A stretch of 64,000 nt of DNA from Casuarius casuarius (taxonomy: Eukaryota; Chordata; Aves; Casuariiformes; Casuariidae), in the NCBI GenBank assembly GCA_003342895.1, contig PTFA01000417.1, forward strand, positions 186,001 through 250,000. Reading direction: 5' to 3'. This document shows, piece by piece, positions 1 through 11,966 of the stretch. The stretch's first letter is position 1, and the number at the start of each line of letters is the position of its first letter. Made by a program: the position numbers and the translations under genes. The notes under the pieces were generated by a model. It ran no database searches. It was given only the letters and a program-made list of their open reading frames with translations, and was not told the origin of the DNA.

Positions 1-2290
1 AGGGGATTGAAGGTGTCCCTCAACAACGTCCACTTTTCCACCTCCTCCTAGGCAGCAGCTTCTTGTGCCAGGAATATAACCTTTTTCCTGGACATCTTGG
101 AGCCTCATGACCATGGGTATCCTCACCCTTACCTTTGCCCACATGCAGGTCTTGGGGTGGGAGAAACAGTGACCATGAAGCAGTGGGTGCTGTTCTTCCT
201 GCTTGGATTGGAAATAGAGCCTTGGCTGCTAATGGTGATACGAGAGAAGGTGGCAGGTAGAGATAGATGTAAAGGAAAAACCAGTAAAGGGAACACTATC
301 CTCAGCAGTTTGATGATCAGAAGACTACATTACCATGAAAGGCCTAGGGTTCCCAAAACCTTTGCTTAAGCTGTCAACAATTTGTTTTTTTCATGAAAGA
401 AACCAAGTCCTTCAAGCACACTTCTTAGAGCAGATTTGTGTTCCAGTATCTCTGGGAGTACGTTTCTTAGGCCTTTGAATTTGATATTTATTGTTTTCCC
501 CCTCTCTGTCCTCTGAATGTGACACCAAATTTTTTGCTTTATCTGTTTCTAGAGAATGCTTTTTTCTATATTTGACTTAACTCTATTCTCTATGAAGAAG
601 TTTAGCTGAACAATTTACACGATTCAGTCTTTTCTGTAGTGTATTGTTTGTGCAGTAATCTTAGACATCTGATGAAGGAATGAATGAAGTGACCTAACAG
701 TGTTTTTTGTTCTTTCTAATGTATGTTTCCATGACTATACATACACTTTGGATACAGATTTCTTCTAATTACTCCTCCCTTCCCCTTTCTTTTTTCTGCT
801 CCCTGCTGTCTCCGTCCATAATTAGAAAGAGCTGAAAGCCATCTGTAAACATATGGTTTGGTAATTCAATGGATCAGGAAAAGATTAATCTAACATGACT
901 TCATACATCTTAAAGCTACATATGCACTCACTTCACAGTCAATGAAGAGAAATAGGTAGCTCCAGAAGATAATTTATCTCAGTTATGTTAAACACCTTTG
1001 TACGAGATGAATTTCAATCTTCTGATTTGTATTTTTCTCTCCTGACTATTAAGGATGCCTACGCTGACTATCGGAAATGTAGACAACTAACTTTTAGATG
1101 GTTAAGTTCAGTCATGCAGGCACCATGTATGGATTTTAAAAGATGCAATTACTTATTTTTATTTTAATGAGAAAACTGAAATATATTCTCTGTGTACACA
1201 TGTGTGTGTATGTGCATGTGAGAGAGATAACATGAATGCCTACCACTGCCACTGGCACGAGTCGTAAATGTACAGCAGATTCAATAGCCAGTGCTGCACA
1301 ATGATACAACACTGAGTCCTGCACAGCCGCTTTCTATTCAGGCTAAATACTAAATCCTCATTTCCAATTCGTGATAAGGTGTATCTTTAGGTAAGAGTCT
1401 GAAACTCACATCTCAGTAGCTGTGAGCTGAGGTGGCATCTCTTCTGAATAGGACGTAAGTGGCAGAGAAATCTTGGCAGAGGATACAAATAATACTTTCT
1501 TCCTTTATGCAGCTCTAGTATCTACGAATACCCAAATGTCATGGTCAAGAATCCTACGAGCCGCTACCAACATTAGCAGTATCAGCACCAAATTGAGACG
1601 AATTACAAAGGGCCATGATCGGCACTTCTTTTTTCCTGTTCTGGACTTTTTTTTTTAGGAACGGTACATATTTGAGGGTATTCATCCACAAAAACGTATT
1701 TAAACTCCAGGTTCACAATCCCTACATGTGTTCAATCATTAAAAATAAGCTCTATGAATTCCACTTGAAAATGTATTTCTGTAGCCGTTATTTGTTACTA
1801 TCAGGATAAGACTGGATGCTGCAATTGGTACAAAGATAAACAGAACAATTTCTTAAGAAAATAAGTGGTGCTTAACAAAATAATTGCTGCAAGAGAACAG
1901 ACTCGCATACCTATTCAAATATTTCAGTGCTACTATAACAAAACTATGATATTTAAATGAAAAAAACACTGAGGTTGAATACACAGCTGCTGTAAATTGG
2001 CAAATTAGGTGAGCTTTCCTGAATTATATCTGCTGATCTGACTTCTTATTACAGACATTTTTTCACTACTGAAAGAAGTTCGAACTTATGCCTATTTTTG
2101 TCCTTGATCTATACTTGTGTGCAAAGATATTACAAGTAATGAGGCATTTTATTTCAGATAATAGTGACGTGTTGTGATGTTTGAGCTTTTGTTCAGGGTA
2201 CTTGTGGCTTGAACATATTTGACTTCTTTTATTATTCTAGAAATTATCTCACATTTGAACATCTGACTTGTCTTTTCTTTCATATCTTGA
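1..2290. other. AT-rich non-coding stretch; GC-richer left edge with one short open frame
   Basis: No recognisable gene. The first 370 bases are richer in G+C than what follows. A pyrimidine tract ending in TAG (34-51) resembles a splice acceptor, and the same frame then stays open from 52 to a TAA at 367-369. The first in-frame ATG is at 175 and is followed by a hydrophobic stretch (WVLFFLLGL and on to about residue 20). I do not recognise the predicted peptide and there is no second exon to support it. The remainder is ordinary AT-rich sequence with short T runs (for example around 1645-1658). Confidence 0.5.
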
Positions 2291-2300
2291 TGACACAGCT

Positions 2301-2403
2301 AAAAATAATTATCATTATAATAATTATTATATGTGTTCTTATATATTATTGCTACCATTTTTACTACTACTACTCTTACTATTACCAGTACCATTACTAT
2401 TAG
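2301..2403. repeat. AT-rich trinucleotide microsatellite, imperfect
   Basis: An imperfect ATT/ATA run (about 2301-2330) is followed by an imperfect TAC/TAT run (about 2362-2403). Interruptions such as CTT and CCA indicate an old, decaying array. Open frames across it encode only Ile/Tyr- or Leu-rich low-complexity peptides and are not genes. Confidence 0.85.
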
Positions 2404-2690
2404 TCTTATTGATACTAATGTTAAATAATAAAAGTAACACACCAATCCTTATGTTTAAGAATTCTATTATTGAATAATAGCAACAAAGAAGTATGGTAGA
2501 AGAGGAAAGAGGGAAATAATGATAAATCATTATATGAAATGAAAATAACTGAGTCACAGAAGATAAACTATTTAAGCTTACGTAGATCTTAAGCTTACAT
2601 TCTCGGTTCATTCAGGCAAAAATAGTAACACAGAGACCTCAAAGATCTGAGATCTTGATTTTTTTCTTCAAGTTGTGACATCTTTTGCAT

Positions 2691-2730
2691 ATTTAGTTTC
2701 ATTTAGAGACATTTAATTTCATTTAGAGAA
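2691..2730. repeat. 20-bp tandem duplication
   Basis: Two adjacent 20-bp units (2691-2710 and 2711-2730) of the form ATTTAGTTTCATTTAGAGAC and its near copy differ at two positions. This is consistent with local replication slippage. Confidence 0.8.
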
Positions 2731-5700
2731 TAGTCCTGAACTGCAAAGCTAGGAGGATCACCTTGGAAGGTTTTCTATGAGCAATTAAAGAGAGCTCTCA
2801 GGCATTTAAAACAGAAATTAGCACTTCAGGAGACAGAAATGATCGGATCTAAACTGCTAAATGCAGTCAGTCAGCACTGTAAAAGAGGCCTTAAATGGAT
2901 TTAGCTATATCTGATATATTCTAAGCACGAATTTGCACTCTTTTGATCAATGGAAACAATATTATTTATGTGGATTCTGATGACCAGAGTTATAATTCAT
3001 GAGCAAATTGGCCGTATTTTGTCTTGCAGTCCTTAAAAAAGGGAATATAGAACTGCATGTACAATAGTAAAATAGCTGTCAGTGGTCAGTTTGACAAAGC
3101 AATGAAAAATAAAATTAAACCTTATTTTCTAACAATTTGATGAGGACAATCTACAATTCTCTACAATTTCAATAGAAAATATAAGTTTGATTCCACAAGT
3201 CTCTACATTTCTTTTAGGTTCCTGGAAGTTCCTACATTTAATATTTTAACCTCCAAGTTTAATCCCATTCAGCTCAAAACATAGGCATACAGGACTCAAT
3301 TCTGTTGTAGAAATGTGAACAACCAGTACCATTTGTAATGGCCCAGTGCGTCCACCCTGGCGTCCAGCTCACACTCTGGACAAGTTCATTTCTGCAGCAG
3401 ATATCATGTCATATCTGACAGCTCTGTGCCGGTGTCTCTGATATCTGCAGTGTCTGGCATGGCACTTGACTACACTCTTCAGGCAACAATATTGAGATGT
3501 GGTCTCTATACCTGAGGTAGTTAGTCGACTCACTTTATAGACAGTGAACAGAAATAGCATGTGTAGGCTGTGATTGATCTCGTCCTAAAGCAACTGTCTA
3601 CAATATGCCAGATGAATGAGTCTCGTAAAGTGTCTGTTTCTCTCCATGGACTGTAAGGACAAGTGCAGATTTAGATTTCTATATTGTAAATGTCCAAATA
3701 TGGGAAACAAATTTTATCCTTCCTGTTTGAAAAAAAAAAAAAATCATTTTTTAGTTTTGCATTTCAGTGAGAAAATGAAAATGAAAGCACTCATATAGCA
3801 CATGATAGGCCTTCATTTTTTGTCAGACTTACTTAAAATTCAATTATTCACATAGTCTTACTCCTTCTATATTATATCTCAATTTAATTTTATTTTCTCC
3901 ACTATTGCAGTGAATGTAAATAAAATATAATCACTGTTATAAACACATATAATGGTGGACAAGCTGCTTATAATTATATTCTCAAAATGTGATCTTCGTA
4001 TTTAAAAGTTCTGCAATTCAGTTTCTCTTATCTTGGGTTGAATGCTACAAATCGGAGTTATACAGTCTTGAAAATTCCTTGAAGACATTCAGCCTTAAGC
4101 TGTGATTCAGGTTGTTTTAGAAATTTATTAAGATCCAGTGCATATAACTCATTAACACAGAAAACATTTCATAGATTTTGTCAAAAGTCTACAAAAACAA
4201 TAAGCACTTAACTGTGCACTAAGGCAGGCCTCTTTATTTACATATATGCCTCCAGAGAGGCTAGCAGGACACGCTTTATCACTTTCCAGTATTACATAAG
4301 GACATCAATTGTCTGTAGGTATTCATAACATGGAAGTTATGTTTCAGCCTGATCTAACCAGTTTTACAGTCCTCCGGTGATCATATTCAATAAGAACAGT
4401 TTTTAAGTGTTATAAATGTTCAGCTACCTTAGTAACATCCTCTACAGCAAAAGCTGATGGTGAAATATTTGCAAAGTTGTCTTTATAGAGAAGGAAAGAT
4501 CAACCATTATCAGTGTTGTGTAGTGTCTCTCCTCCTCAGTTTTGTGTCTTTATCTCTTTCATTCATTATATCTGGCTCCTTCAAAAATTCCAGCAGTGCT
4601 ACCTGCTCTGGATTATGGATTTTCCCTGGCATAAGTGCATGACAAGCACAGTGATTGTATCTTATACTACCAGTGGATCTGTGTTGGCAAAATTTTATTT
4701 GAGTTGATTTGGTCATTGGTACAGAAGACCTCGGGATCCTCAGCCAAGTCTTTTATAGCTGTCTCACTTTCAGCAAAAGAAAACCTGCACTTTAAAAGGT
4801 CAACCTAGGCCTTTAAAAATACCCTAAAACTATCTGAAACTGTCCTTTATATTTTCTTAAATCAGTAACTGTATGGAAACGCTTTGATATCGAGACATCT
4901 GGAAGTAAATCAATTATGATATTGCTGAAGTCTTTGAGATAAAGTTGAGCTAAGCTGGAGGCCAGAGAAAAAGAAAAAGTTCAAAGAGAATTAACTATCA
5001 TTTCCCAGTTATAAGAAATTCACATTCTTAGCATGTAACTGTACCTGTTCCTTCCAGGTTTTTTGTTCTCACTGTATTCTACTCACAATTAGTAAAAGTA
5101 AATACCATCACCCTGAAAAAATAATCATGACGAGTTACGATTAACAGGCATACGTATGAGAAGTAAGGTAGAGAAAAGGGGAGAGAGAGAGATGCAACTG
5201 TAGATTTAAAAGATAATAAAACTGGAAATATAAGCTTTTTTATATCATTTTTAAATAGATTCCTTTATTCAAACTTTCTATCCTCCTAACATTGAAAGTG
5301 TATCTTGAAATTTACCAATACATAGAAATATTCCACAATTACCAATGGAATTTTCCATTTTAAATGTAGAGAATATTTCTGGCATATTTCTTGTGAAGTC
5401 TTTCTTCACAAGAACAATTTTTTAAGTGAACCAGTACACTTCTGTAGGAAATTTAGAAAGAAATAGATAGCTAGTGGGTCAAGAGTTTAGGGCCTACACT
5501 TTTCCTTTATTGCAGAGAATTTATGAGTGTATCAAACAGTTCTAGTGAGGGTGTATCTCCCATCTTTTGTGATCAGATGTTTCTTCACCAGTAGAGAAAC
5601 TAAATTCCTCTTTGTGTTAGGCACCATCTCTGACTCATCCTCCCTAATTATTCAAGTCAATAAGAGCAAAAGTTTTATGAGTGTCATACTATTCACTTTC

Positions 5701-6205
5701 AAATAAGAAAGAGTAAGTAAACTTCTCTGTCCCAGATAAATTTTAATCTAGAACGATCAAATTGTTTTTTATTCCCTAAGGGAAATATTTTATCAAACAG
5801 GTTAATTAAGTGTGTCAGCAACCAAGCTGTCAGTTTTAATCAGCAAATAGATAGCTGATATGAGTCACTGAATATTGTTCATTGCATACCAAAGAAGATT
5901 GATTCCCTCCTGGGCTACTCCAAATTTTCAAGTATGCCTCCATCAGTTAGTACAGGGAATGAAATGCATATGATCCAGTGCTGACTCTACATTGTTGGCA
6001 ATCTGTATAACAGCAGGTCTGTGAAACTTCTGCAGTGCAGTGAAACCCTGTTCTCATTTTCTTTAGATAAGAATAGATATCTGCGGAAAGATATAATATT
6101 AATGAATTTAAGAATTTTATAATGATTTATTCTCTGATAAGTGGATATTGCCAATGTAGTCCCCAATTTCTATGATATTCTCTTTTTTATTGACTGTAGT
6201 CAGCC
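2731..6205. other. AT-rich non-coding stretch
   Basis: No gene recognised. It contains an A14 run at 3730-3743 and a moderately GC-richer patch at about 3310-3680 that may be an old unassigned repeat. Open frames are at most about 70 codons, with no domain-like sequence. Confidence 0.6.
5388..5414. repeat. Perfect 11-bp inverted repeat with 5-nt loop
   Basis: TTCTTGTGAAG (5388-5398) is followed by a 5-base spacer and its exact reverse complement (5404-5414). It could form a hairpin, but no transcript or terminator role is implied in this context. A chance or slippage-derived palindrome is the simplest reading. Confidence 0.75.
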
Positions 6206-6222
6206 GGGGGGGGGGGGGGGGG
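6206..6222. repeat. G17 homopolymer
   Basis: An uninterrupted run of 17 G in otherwise AT-rich sequence, preceded by CAGCC and followed by GATAC. Such runs can form intramolecular quadruplexes and are prone to length error in assembly. Confidence 0.95.
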
Positions 6223-7840
6223 ATACATATGAAAACCAATTAGTTCAGACCTTGAAGCTTTTCACAGTTTAAGAGGAGGAGTATGAATTCAATAAAAGTA
6301 ACCAGGTAATGAGTACTTCATTGAGGAAGAAAAATGGAGTTCTGGATATCCCTATTAATATCTGCAATCTTTATATCTGTATCTGCATGTCTTACTGAGC
6401 AACAGGAAGTGCAAGGACATATGAGCATGTAGAAACAAATGTTTTATTCAACAAATGCATTTTCATCTTCTGCTTTCAAATTAATCCATGATTTTTTCAA
6501 ATATATTAATTTAATAATTTTTAAATTATTAAAATGACATATTACATCTTCCTCTGTATATGATATGAGAGTCATTAATTATAATAATTTTAGATATAGA
6601 CAGGCAGATATGAGCACAGATCCTGTGGTGCAAATGCTATAAGTCTATGAATCCACCAAAACGACCCTTTTGATGGGAGTTTTGCCATTGACTTAAAAGA
6701 AGTTAAAATTTCGTCATGAGAAATAGATTTCTGATATACATACTCAGGCTCACAATTTTAGAATGTTGTTTGCTGCTGATATTTTTAAATTAGGGAATAC
6801 TGCTAGATTGGAAATCAGGATTTATCTTTGTCATCACAAATTAATCCTAATTTAAGAAAAAGGTTTAAGCCTTTTTCATACAAGGTGGGATTTACTTCCC
6901 CAGTTTTCCTTTTTTTTCTTTTGTTAATCCAGGATAGACATCTGCATTTCTCTCTGTCCTTCTAGCCTTCCTTCCTTGTTAATAGGACCTTCCAGAGCGC
7001 CATTCATCTAGCTTATGTCAGGCATTAACATTACAGTGACCGTTTAGACATTATTTAAGACTCAATTCATTCACCCACACATATGTACCCATTGCCATTT
7101 CAAATAATCTAATTCCCTCCAGATGATGGTCCAGAAAGGCATAGTTCTTCCACAGATCTTGTGGCGTGTCTGTCATTCCCACCTAGATATTTCATCTGCC
7201 ACTTGCTAAATTGATGTGGCCGACTGAATCAAGCCTTTTGTGTTCTTATCTCCGTTGATTATAATGAGAGCTGAAGACAGCTGCTTATATACATATCTAT
7301 ATTGTGGACACCTGCAGTTGGCCAAGATGGCTGTTTCCTATGACGTCTGTTAAAATCTCAAAGAGGTCTTAAAGAAAAGGTAGATATAGATATGCAAATA
7401 TAGTCCTCGGGCCGTTTTCTTGTTCAATGTTTGTGCAAAGGAAAAGACATCCATCTCTTCGTCTGTTCTCTGATACATCTCAAAGTCTTCACTATAAGGC
7501 CTTGCATACTTTAGTGAAGCCATTGCAGACTAAAAGTGAAATATTGACTCTGAAATTAAGAATATTGTCCAAAGTATCTACTGTTGTTTTAACTCAGCTA
7601 CATACATTGTGGAACAGGTGCCATGCTTTCATAACCGCTCCTTGAATTTTCTTTTTATGTGGTTTGCGGCAGTGACAAAAAGATGATTACGTCTCACTAA
7701 AATTCACCTTTACCATTATACACGGTACAGCTTATGAAGCGGTTTGCTTTAAGAATATTTTAATGGCCAAATTTTTGCATTAAAAATTTCAGCTCACATA
7801 AAATGAATTCCTTGACTTTCTGCGTAGGAATCATCTCCAT
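6223..7840. other. AT-rich non-coding stretch
   Basis: Nothing gene-like. The 72-codon open frame at 7427-7645 has no recognisable motif and starts in AT-rich surroundings without other coding signals. Confidence 0.6.
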
Positions 7841-7844
7841 ATGG

Positions 7845-8190
7845 TGGGAAGCTAAACGGAGATGTCTACATGAGAGTTAAGGGAGGATTCTGTTGTCTGA
7901 AAATAAATGTGTAGTGCCATTTAAGACTCTTGGTACTAGATACCTGTGTTTGAGCAGCTGAACTGAGCTCCTACTGTTATTTGACGTATCTTAGGGTATC
8001 TCACTTTCCTCCAGCTGCTACTTCACAAGTTCCCAAAAGAGATCTTGACTATCTAGGGATTCTCAGAAAGGCATTTACTTCTTGCAACTGAAGTTCTTCC
8101 CTCCATCAACATTAACTATAATGACAGCTTAGCCCAAGAAAGTTCAGATGAGTGTTTAGTGCCATTTGAGACTTTGTAGGGTATACAAAC
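7845..8190 (+). repeat. Degenerate interspersed repeat block (unnamed), two related cores
   Basis: Two copies of a core beginning TAGTGCCATTTRAGACT lie at 7912-7936 and 8157-8180. An upstream piece near 7851-7869 (TAAACGGAGATGTCTAC) resembles a second motif of the same family. The same two motifs occur on the opposite strand near 19.8 and 22.3-22.5 kb, and only loosely near 16.2 kb. The block is therefore read as an old dispersed repeat on the plus strand. Boundaries, class and family name cannot be set from this window. Confidence 0.4.
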
Positions 8191-9775
8191 GTTTCCAAGG
8201 GATGACAGATACAATACTGGACTACCAGGACATGCTCACCTTTCTAGATTATATTTCAAAGGTGAGGTAAGGTATCCTAGAACAACTCAGAGGACACTAG
8301 ATTCTTCTGGTGAGGCGTATCAAGCATATCAAGTGCCTAATTCAAATGAAGATTGAAATAAATACTGAATTTTTTTGAAAATCTGAAAAATATGATTCTT
8401 AAAAACCTTTTATTCCCAGAGCCATTAACAGTACACTGTAATTCATCACAATTTTTAGTTGTTTTCGTTGTTGTAGTCATGCACATTTCCACTGTCTTCA
8501 GCTGAGTGCGTGGATAATGTGAAAGATATACATGTATCATACAAGATTTGGGCTATACACAGCTACAGTGTATCACTGAAGAATAAGTGGAAGGATTTTT
8601 CAATATTTCTTTAAATATATATATTAGGAAAAAGTAATAATTACTTTCTACCCTCTTGCTATGAAATTCTAATAAAACTTAAAGTTATTTACTAGCAAGT
8701 GTGTTAATGTTAATCTGTAATAATAATTACATTCATGTAATTAAACTCTTTCTTTGGTGGAGAAAATAAACAAAAATCATAAAATAAATTATTAGATTAT
8801 TCCATATCTTGTAGATATGTTTCGGTGTCAGATCTCTTTCAAAATAACAAACCTCAAAGATATTTTAAATTTCCAGTGGCAATCTGTTCTTTGTTAAAAG
8901 GAAGTCCAGAGACTTAGAAGTATCTAATTTGTCAATAATGAGCCTAAAAAAAATTCACTTGACAGGCCAGACTTGAATGTTACAGATAATCTGATAATTA
9001 GCTGATGAAGTTTTTCTTTTTTTTTTTTTTGAAACTGTCTTTATTTTCTTAGCAAAATGACATGAATGTTCTGCATCCAAATTGCTTTGTGGCAGCCCAA
9101 TTGTATAAATTCCTGAATTTAAATTATGAGCTAGATTTAGATGGCTTATTTATTCTTCTTATACAAGTCATAAATGAATGGGCAAATACTGTGCAATTTC
9201 TCTAAACATATATCAGATACTTCAGATACATTGTTTTCCTTGGCAAAAGAAATTCAAGAGAAAAAAAAAAAGTTTCTGTCTTTTATTTTCCTCTTTTTTT
9301 CCCATCCAACCAACTAATCCATGTTTGAAAAAGAAGAAAGTGCATATTTGTTTCTCCAGAAATTATATGTTGTTATTACAGCCTCCTTTGGAAACTTTTC
9401 ATGCCAAGATGACCTTGCCCTGGAAATGAGATTGCAGTTCTGAAAAACCTGAAAGTGTATGTAGGTTTCCTGAACTTATTTAAAGTTAAAAAAAAAAAAA
9501 AAAAAAGAAAAAATAGTGATAAACAAATACTTTTAATATAAGCAAAATCTCTGCATGAAGATCATATTATGTACCAGGCATTGGCATGAAAGTTTAGCTC
9601 TGATTTAGATTATTTGAACCGCCTAGGACATGTGTTCAGTCCTACCTAGTCAACTTGTTAATGGAAGTGCCCTCTAATGTGTAATTTCTTTAACTCTAAG
9701 ACATGTTTTAAAATAGTTTTTTAAGATCACCATCTGCACAACAGTGATGAAATCTAGAGATTGGATTCAGATTGT
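8191..9775. other. AT-rich non-coding stretch with poly-A/T tracts
   Basis: No gene recognised. It contains T5CT14 at 9011-9030 and an A-rich run at 9488-9513 (A19, G, A6). The 83-codon frame at 9178-9429 is Lys-rich through an A-run and is not credible as a gene. Confidence 0.6.
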
Positions 9776-9843
9776 TTATATATAAAAATATATGTATGTA
9801 TGTATATGTATATTTTATATATATGTTTGTATGTATGCATGTA
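9776..9843. repeat. TA/TATG microsatellite
   Basis: Imperfect TATG and TA repeats, with ATGTATGTATGT visible in the middle and interruptions at both ends. Confidence 0.85.
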
Positions 9844-10189
9844 GATTTCTGAATGTAGTTATGTATATGTGAGCTGAACATTTAAGCTCCCATTGTGGTT
9901 AGTGGAGTTCTAGTCAGTGCAGTCGAAGGAACGGAGAAATCAGTTCAGTTCAGATTGCCTTTAAGTAGGTATTGGAGAGCTGGATGGTTTAATAGTTGTA
10001 TTGACTAGGTCTTTCCTGGCTGTAAGGGAAGTCTGGAACCTCAGCTCTCCTGTAGACAAATACATTTAAATGGCTGTAAATGTCTTAATCTACAAGATAA
10101 AGCCCACACAATTTGCCATGACTAGATTGCTCACACAAAACCTCTAGTACTGCATCAGCAGTACTGTTGCTGATGAAGAAGGTGATGAG

Positions 10190-10512
10190 GGACATATGCT
10201 CCTAATGGTAGGGAAACCTTTACCAAAGGGCTTTTCTTGCCTCCTTTCTGTCAGGGAACTGCTCCATGAGGAAGGGGAGCCCAGGACAGAGGGTGACAGC
10301 GAGACAGGCAGGGCAGTGGCCTTGATAACAAGGATGCTGCCCCATGCTACATGAGCAGGAAGAGCAGAGCAGGTCTGGTGACATTAACCAAACTCAGCCA
10401 ACAGTCCAGTGATCACCAGAGAAGTCCATAGAGATGGGGCAGGTTTGGACCAAAGCTAAACCAAGAAGTCAGGTCAGCAAGGTGAAGGGAAGATTGGCGG
10501 GGTGCATAAGAA
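10190..10512. repeat. GC-richer block adjoining the LTR, probably an old repeat
   Basis: This is clearly richer in G+C than its flanks, especially around 10255-10500, with purine-rich wording such as AGGAAGGGGAGCCCAGG. No coding frame of note and no family recognised. It ends at the LTR insertion site, so the LTR landed at or in its right margin. It may be an unrelated older mobile-element fragment; the 6-bp duplication shows that it is target sequence and not part of the LTR. Confidence 0.4.
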
Positions 10513-10518
10513 ACAAAT
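10513..10518. repeat. Target-site duplication, left copy (ACAAAT)
   Basis: Matches 10865-10870 exactly and abuts the TG end of the LTR. Confidence 0.88.
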
Positions 10519-10786
10519 TGTTGGGGACCAAAACAGGATGGCACTGTGTAAGACAGCAGAGAATCTCTAAGACAGAAAGTGATGATGTGGTAACTATGAT
10601 CTGTGGCCAGAATGTGTGCACATGAGTTGCCAGTAATCATGATGTGCCTCCCTGTCTACTTGCCAGCAGCTACGGTGGACCTGTCCTGCCCGCCTACCAG
10701 GGATCAGGATGTGCCTTCCTGCCTATCACAGAATGCCACAACGCACAAGGAGATACGCGGAAGGAAGAGGGGCTGGGCTTGATTGC

Positions 10787-10793
10787 TATATAA
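10787..10793 (+). promoter_or_regulatory. LTR TATA box
   Basis: TATATAA lies 25 bases upstream of the AATAAA signal, in the position expected for the U3 promoter of the LTR. Present activity cannot be judged. Confidence 0.7.
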
Positions 10794-10811
10794 CCGGCCA
10801 TTGTGTTTTTC

Positions 10812-10817
10812 AATAAA
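10812..10817 (+). promoter_or_regulatory. LTR polyadenylation signal AATAAA
   Basis: A canonical hexamer downstream of the TATA box and 47 bases before the LTR end, fitting the R/U5 boundary region of an LTR. Confidence 0.7.
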
Positions 10818-10864
10818 GGATCTTTGCACTACCCTACCTCAGGTCCATGTAGTCATATGCCACA

Positions 10865-10870
10865 ACAAAT
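10865..10870. repeat. Target-site duplication, right copy (ACAAAT)
   Basis: Matches 10513-10518 exactly and abuts the CA end of the LTR. Confidence 0.88.
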
Positions 10871-11965
10871 ATGTAGAAAATAAAAACTTTATTTTCCTTC
10901 AGCCACTCCATCTTGTATATCTACTTTCCTAGACTTATTTTTAGAAGTTTTCCAGAACTCTATTAATCTCCGAAACTTTCTTACTGACTTAGAGGTACTT
11001 TGCAATTTTGTCTCCTCAATGAACAGCTGAAAACTACCATAACAATTCAAGGAACGGTTTTTAAAAGGAAGATTTTTTCCAACAGAAATAGGTTCAGAAG
11101 TGAGACTTGATAACTAGCCAGAAGAGCACTGAAGAATAGTAATTAATACATGCTACAGAAGCATACAGGAGGGCATAATTTCTTCATGGCTACAAGGAGC
11201 CAGCACTTTTATGATGGATTTACTATGCCAGCATAAGAACCAGGCATGAATACAAGTAGTAAGAAGTGACTGGAAAAGGTTAAAAAAGTACACAGAAGTA
11301 CTATACTATTAAGGATTCAAATAATGTATCAGGTTATAGATGATAAAAAAGATAATTATATACTGAAAAGAAAAGAAAGGATACTATAAAAATCACAGAG
11401 ATGGGTGAAATGAGCTGAAAGAGTCAAATAAATTCATTTTCTGCTTCATGGTGACTATAGCACTGACTGGTTGGGCTTAGCATTTCACTGTGCATGTCAA
11501 CCATGTGAAAAAAATGTGTGAAACTGTGTGAAAACTAAAAAAAAAAAATCACCTTCCATGTGGATAAGTTTAATGTGTGGTAAGCTGTGTGGTGTGGATG
11601 CAAATTTAGTATACTTGAAAAGCAGTAACAGGCACAAGATGTTTATGGCATCTCTATCTAGACAACCAATATCAGTTATAAGGAACAGAAATTAGTGCTC
11701 CATTAACAGTTTCTTAAACAGCATCATACTAGTATGTTTTGTATCCAAATACTATCAGAAAATAAACAACTATTAAAGTTTAAGGAATTAGATAGTTATT
11801 TTGTTTAGAGAAAATGCTTTGACTGACAGTGGATAAGGGCTTGCAAGAAGTTCTAAACCAAATTATAACCTTACCTAAATATCCTCTGTAGAACAAAAGA
11901 TCCAGAAAACTGTGAGTTCAACTTATGATCCTTGCCATCTGGAATACTTTATATTGACAAATTAA

Positions 11966-11966
11966 N
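11966..11966. other. Ambiguous base (N)
   Basis: A single N precedes a short A run. It probably marks an unresolved call in the assembly. Confidence 0.95.

Larger units (their letters stand above)
10519..10864 (+). mobile_element. Solo LTR of an endogenous retrovirus, 346 bp, with 6-bp target-site duplication
   Basis: The element begins TGTTGGGG and ends GCCACA, the TG...CA ends expected of an LTR. Perfect direct repeats ACAAAT sit immediately outside it (10513-10518 and 10865-10870). A TATA box (TATATAA, 10787-10793) is followed by a polyadenylation signal AATAAA (10812-10817) only 25 bases on, implying a very short R region. In known families, 6-bp duplications and a compact R are typical of alpha- and betaretrovirus-like elements; assignment to that class is inference. 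No primer-binding site, gag, pol or env follows, so this is a solo LTR left by recombination between two LTRs. Short open frames crossing its left end are incidental. Confidence 0.88.

Noticed and set aside
2209..2611. Overlapping open frames rich in Ile, Tyr, Leu or Ser
   Set aside because: They are translations of a decaying trinucleotide microsatellite.
10413..10640. Opposed open frames of 63 and 75 codons
   Set aside because: They straddle the left boundary of the LTR and the GC-rich target block, so they cannot be an ancestral gene.
10514..10867. Alternative LTR end at 10867 (CACAACA)
   Set aside because: That end leaves mismatched flanks (CAAAT versus AATAT); ending at 10864 gives a perfect 6-bp duplication.
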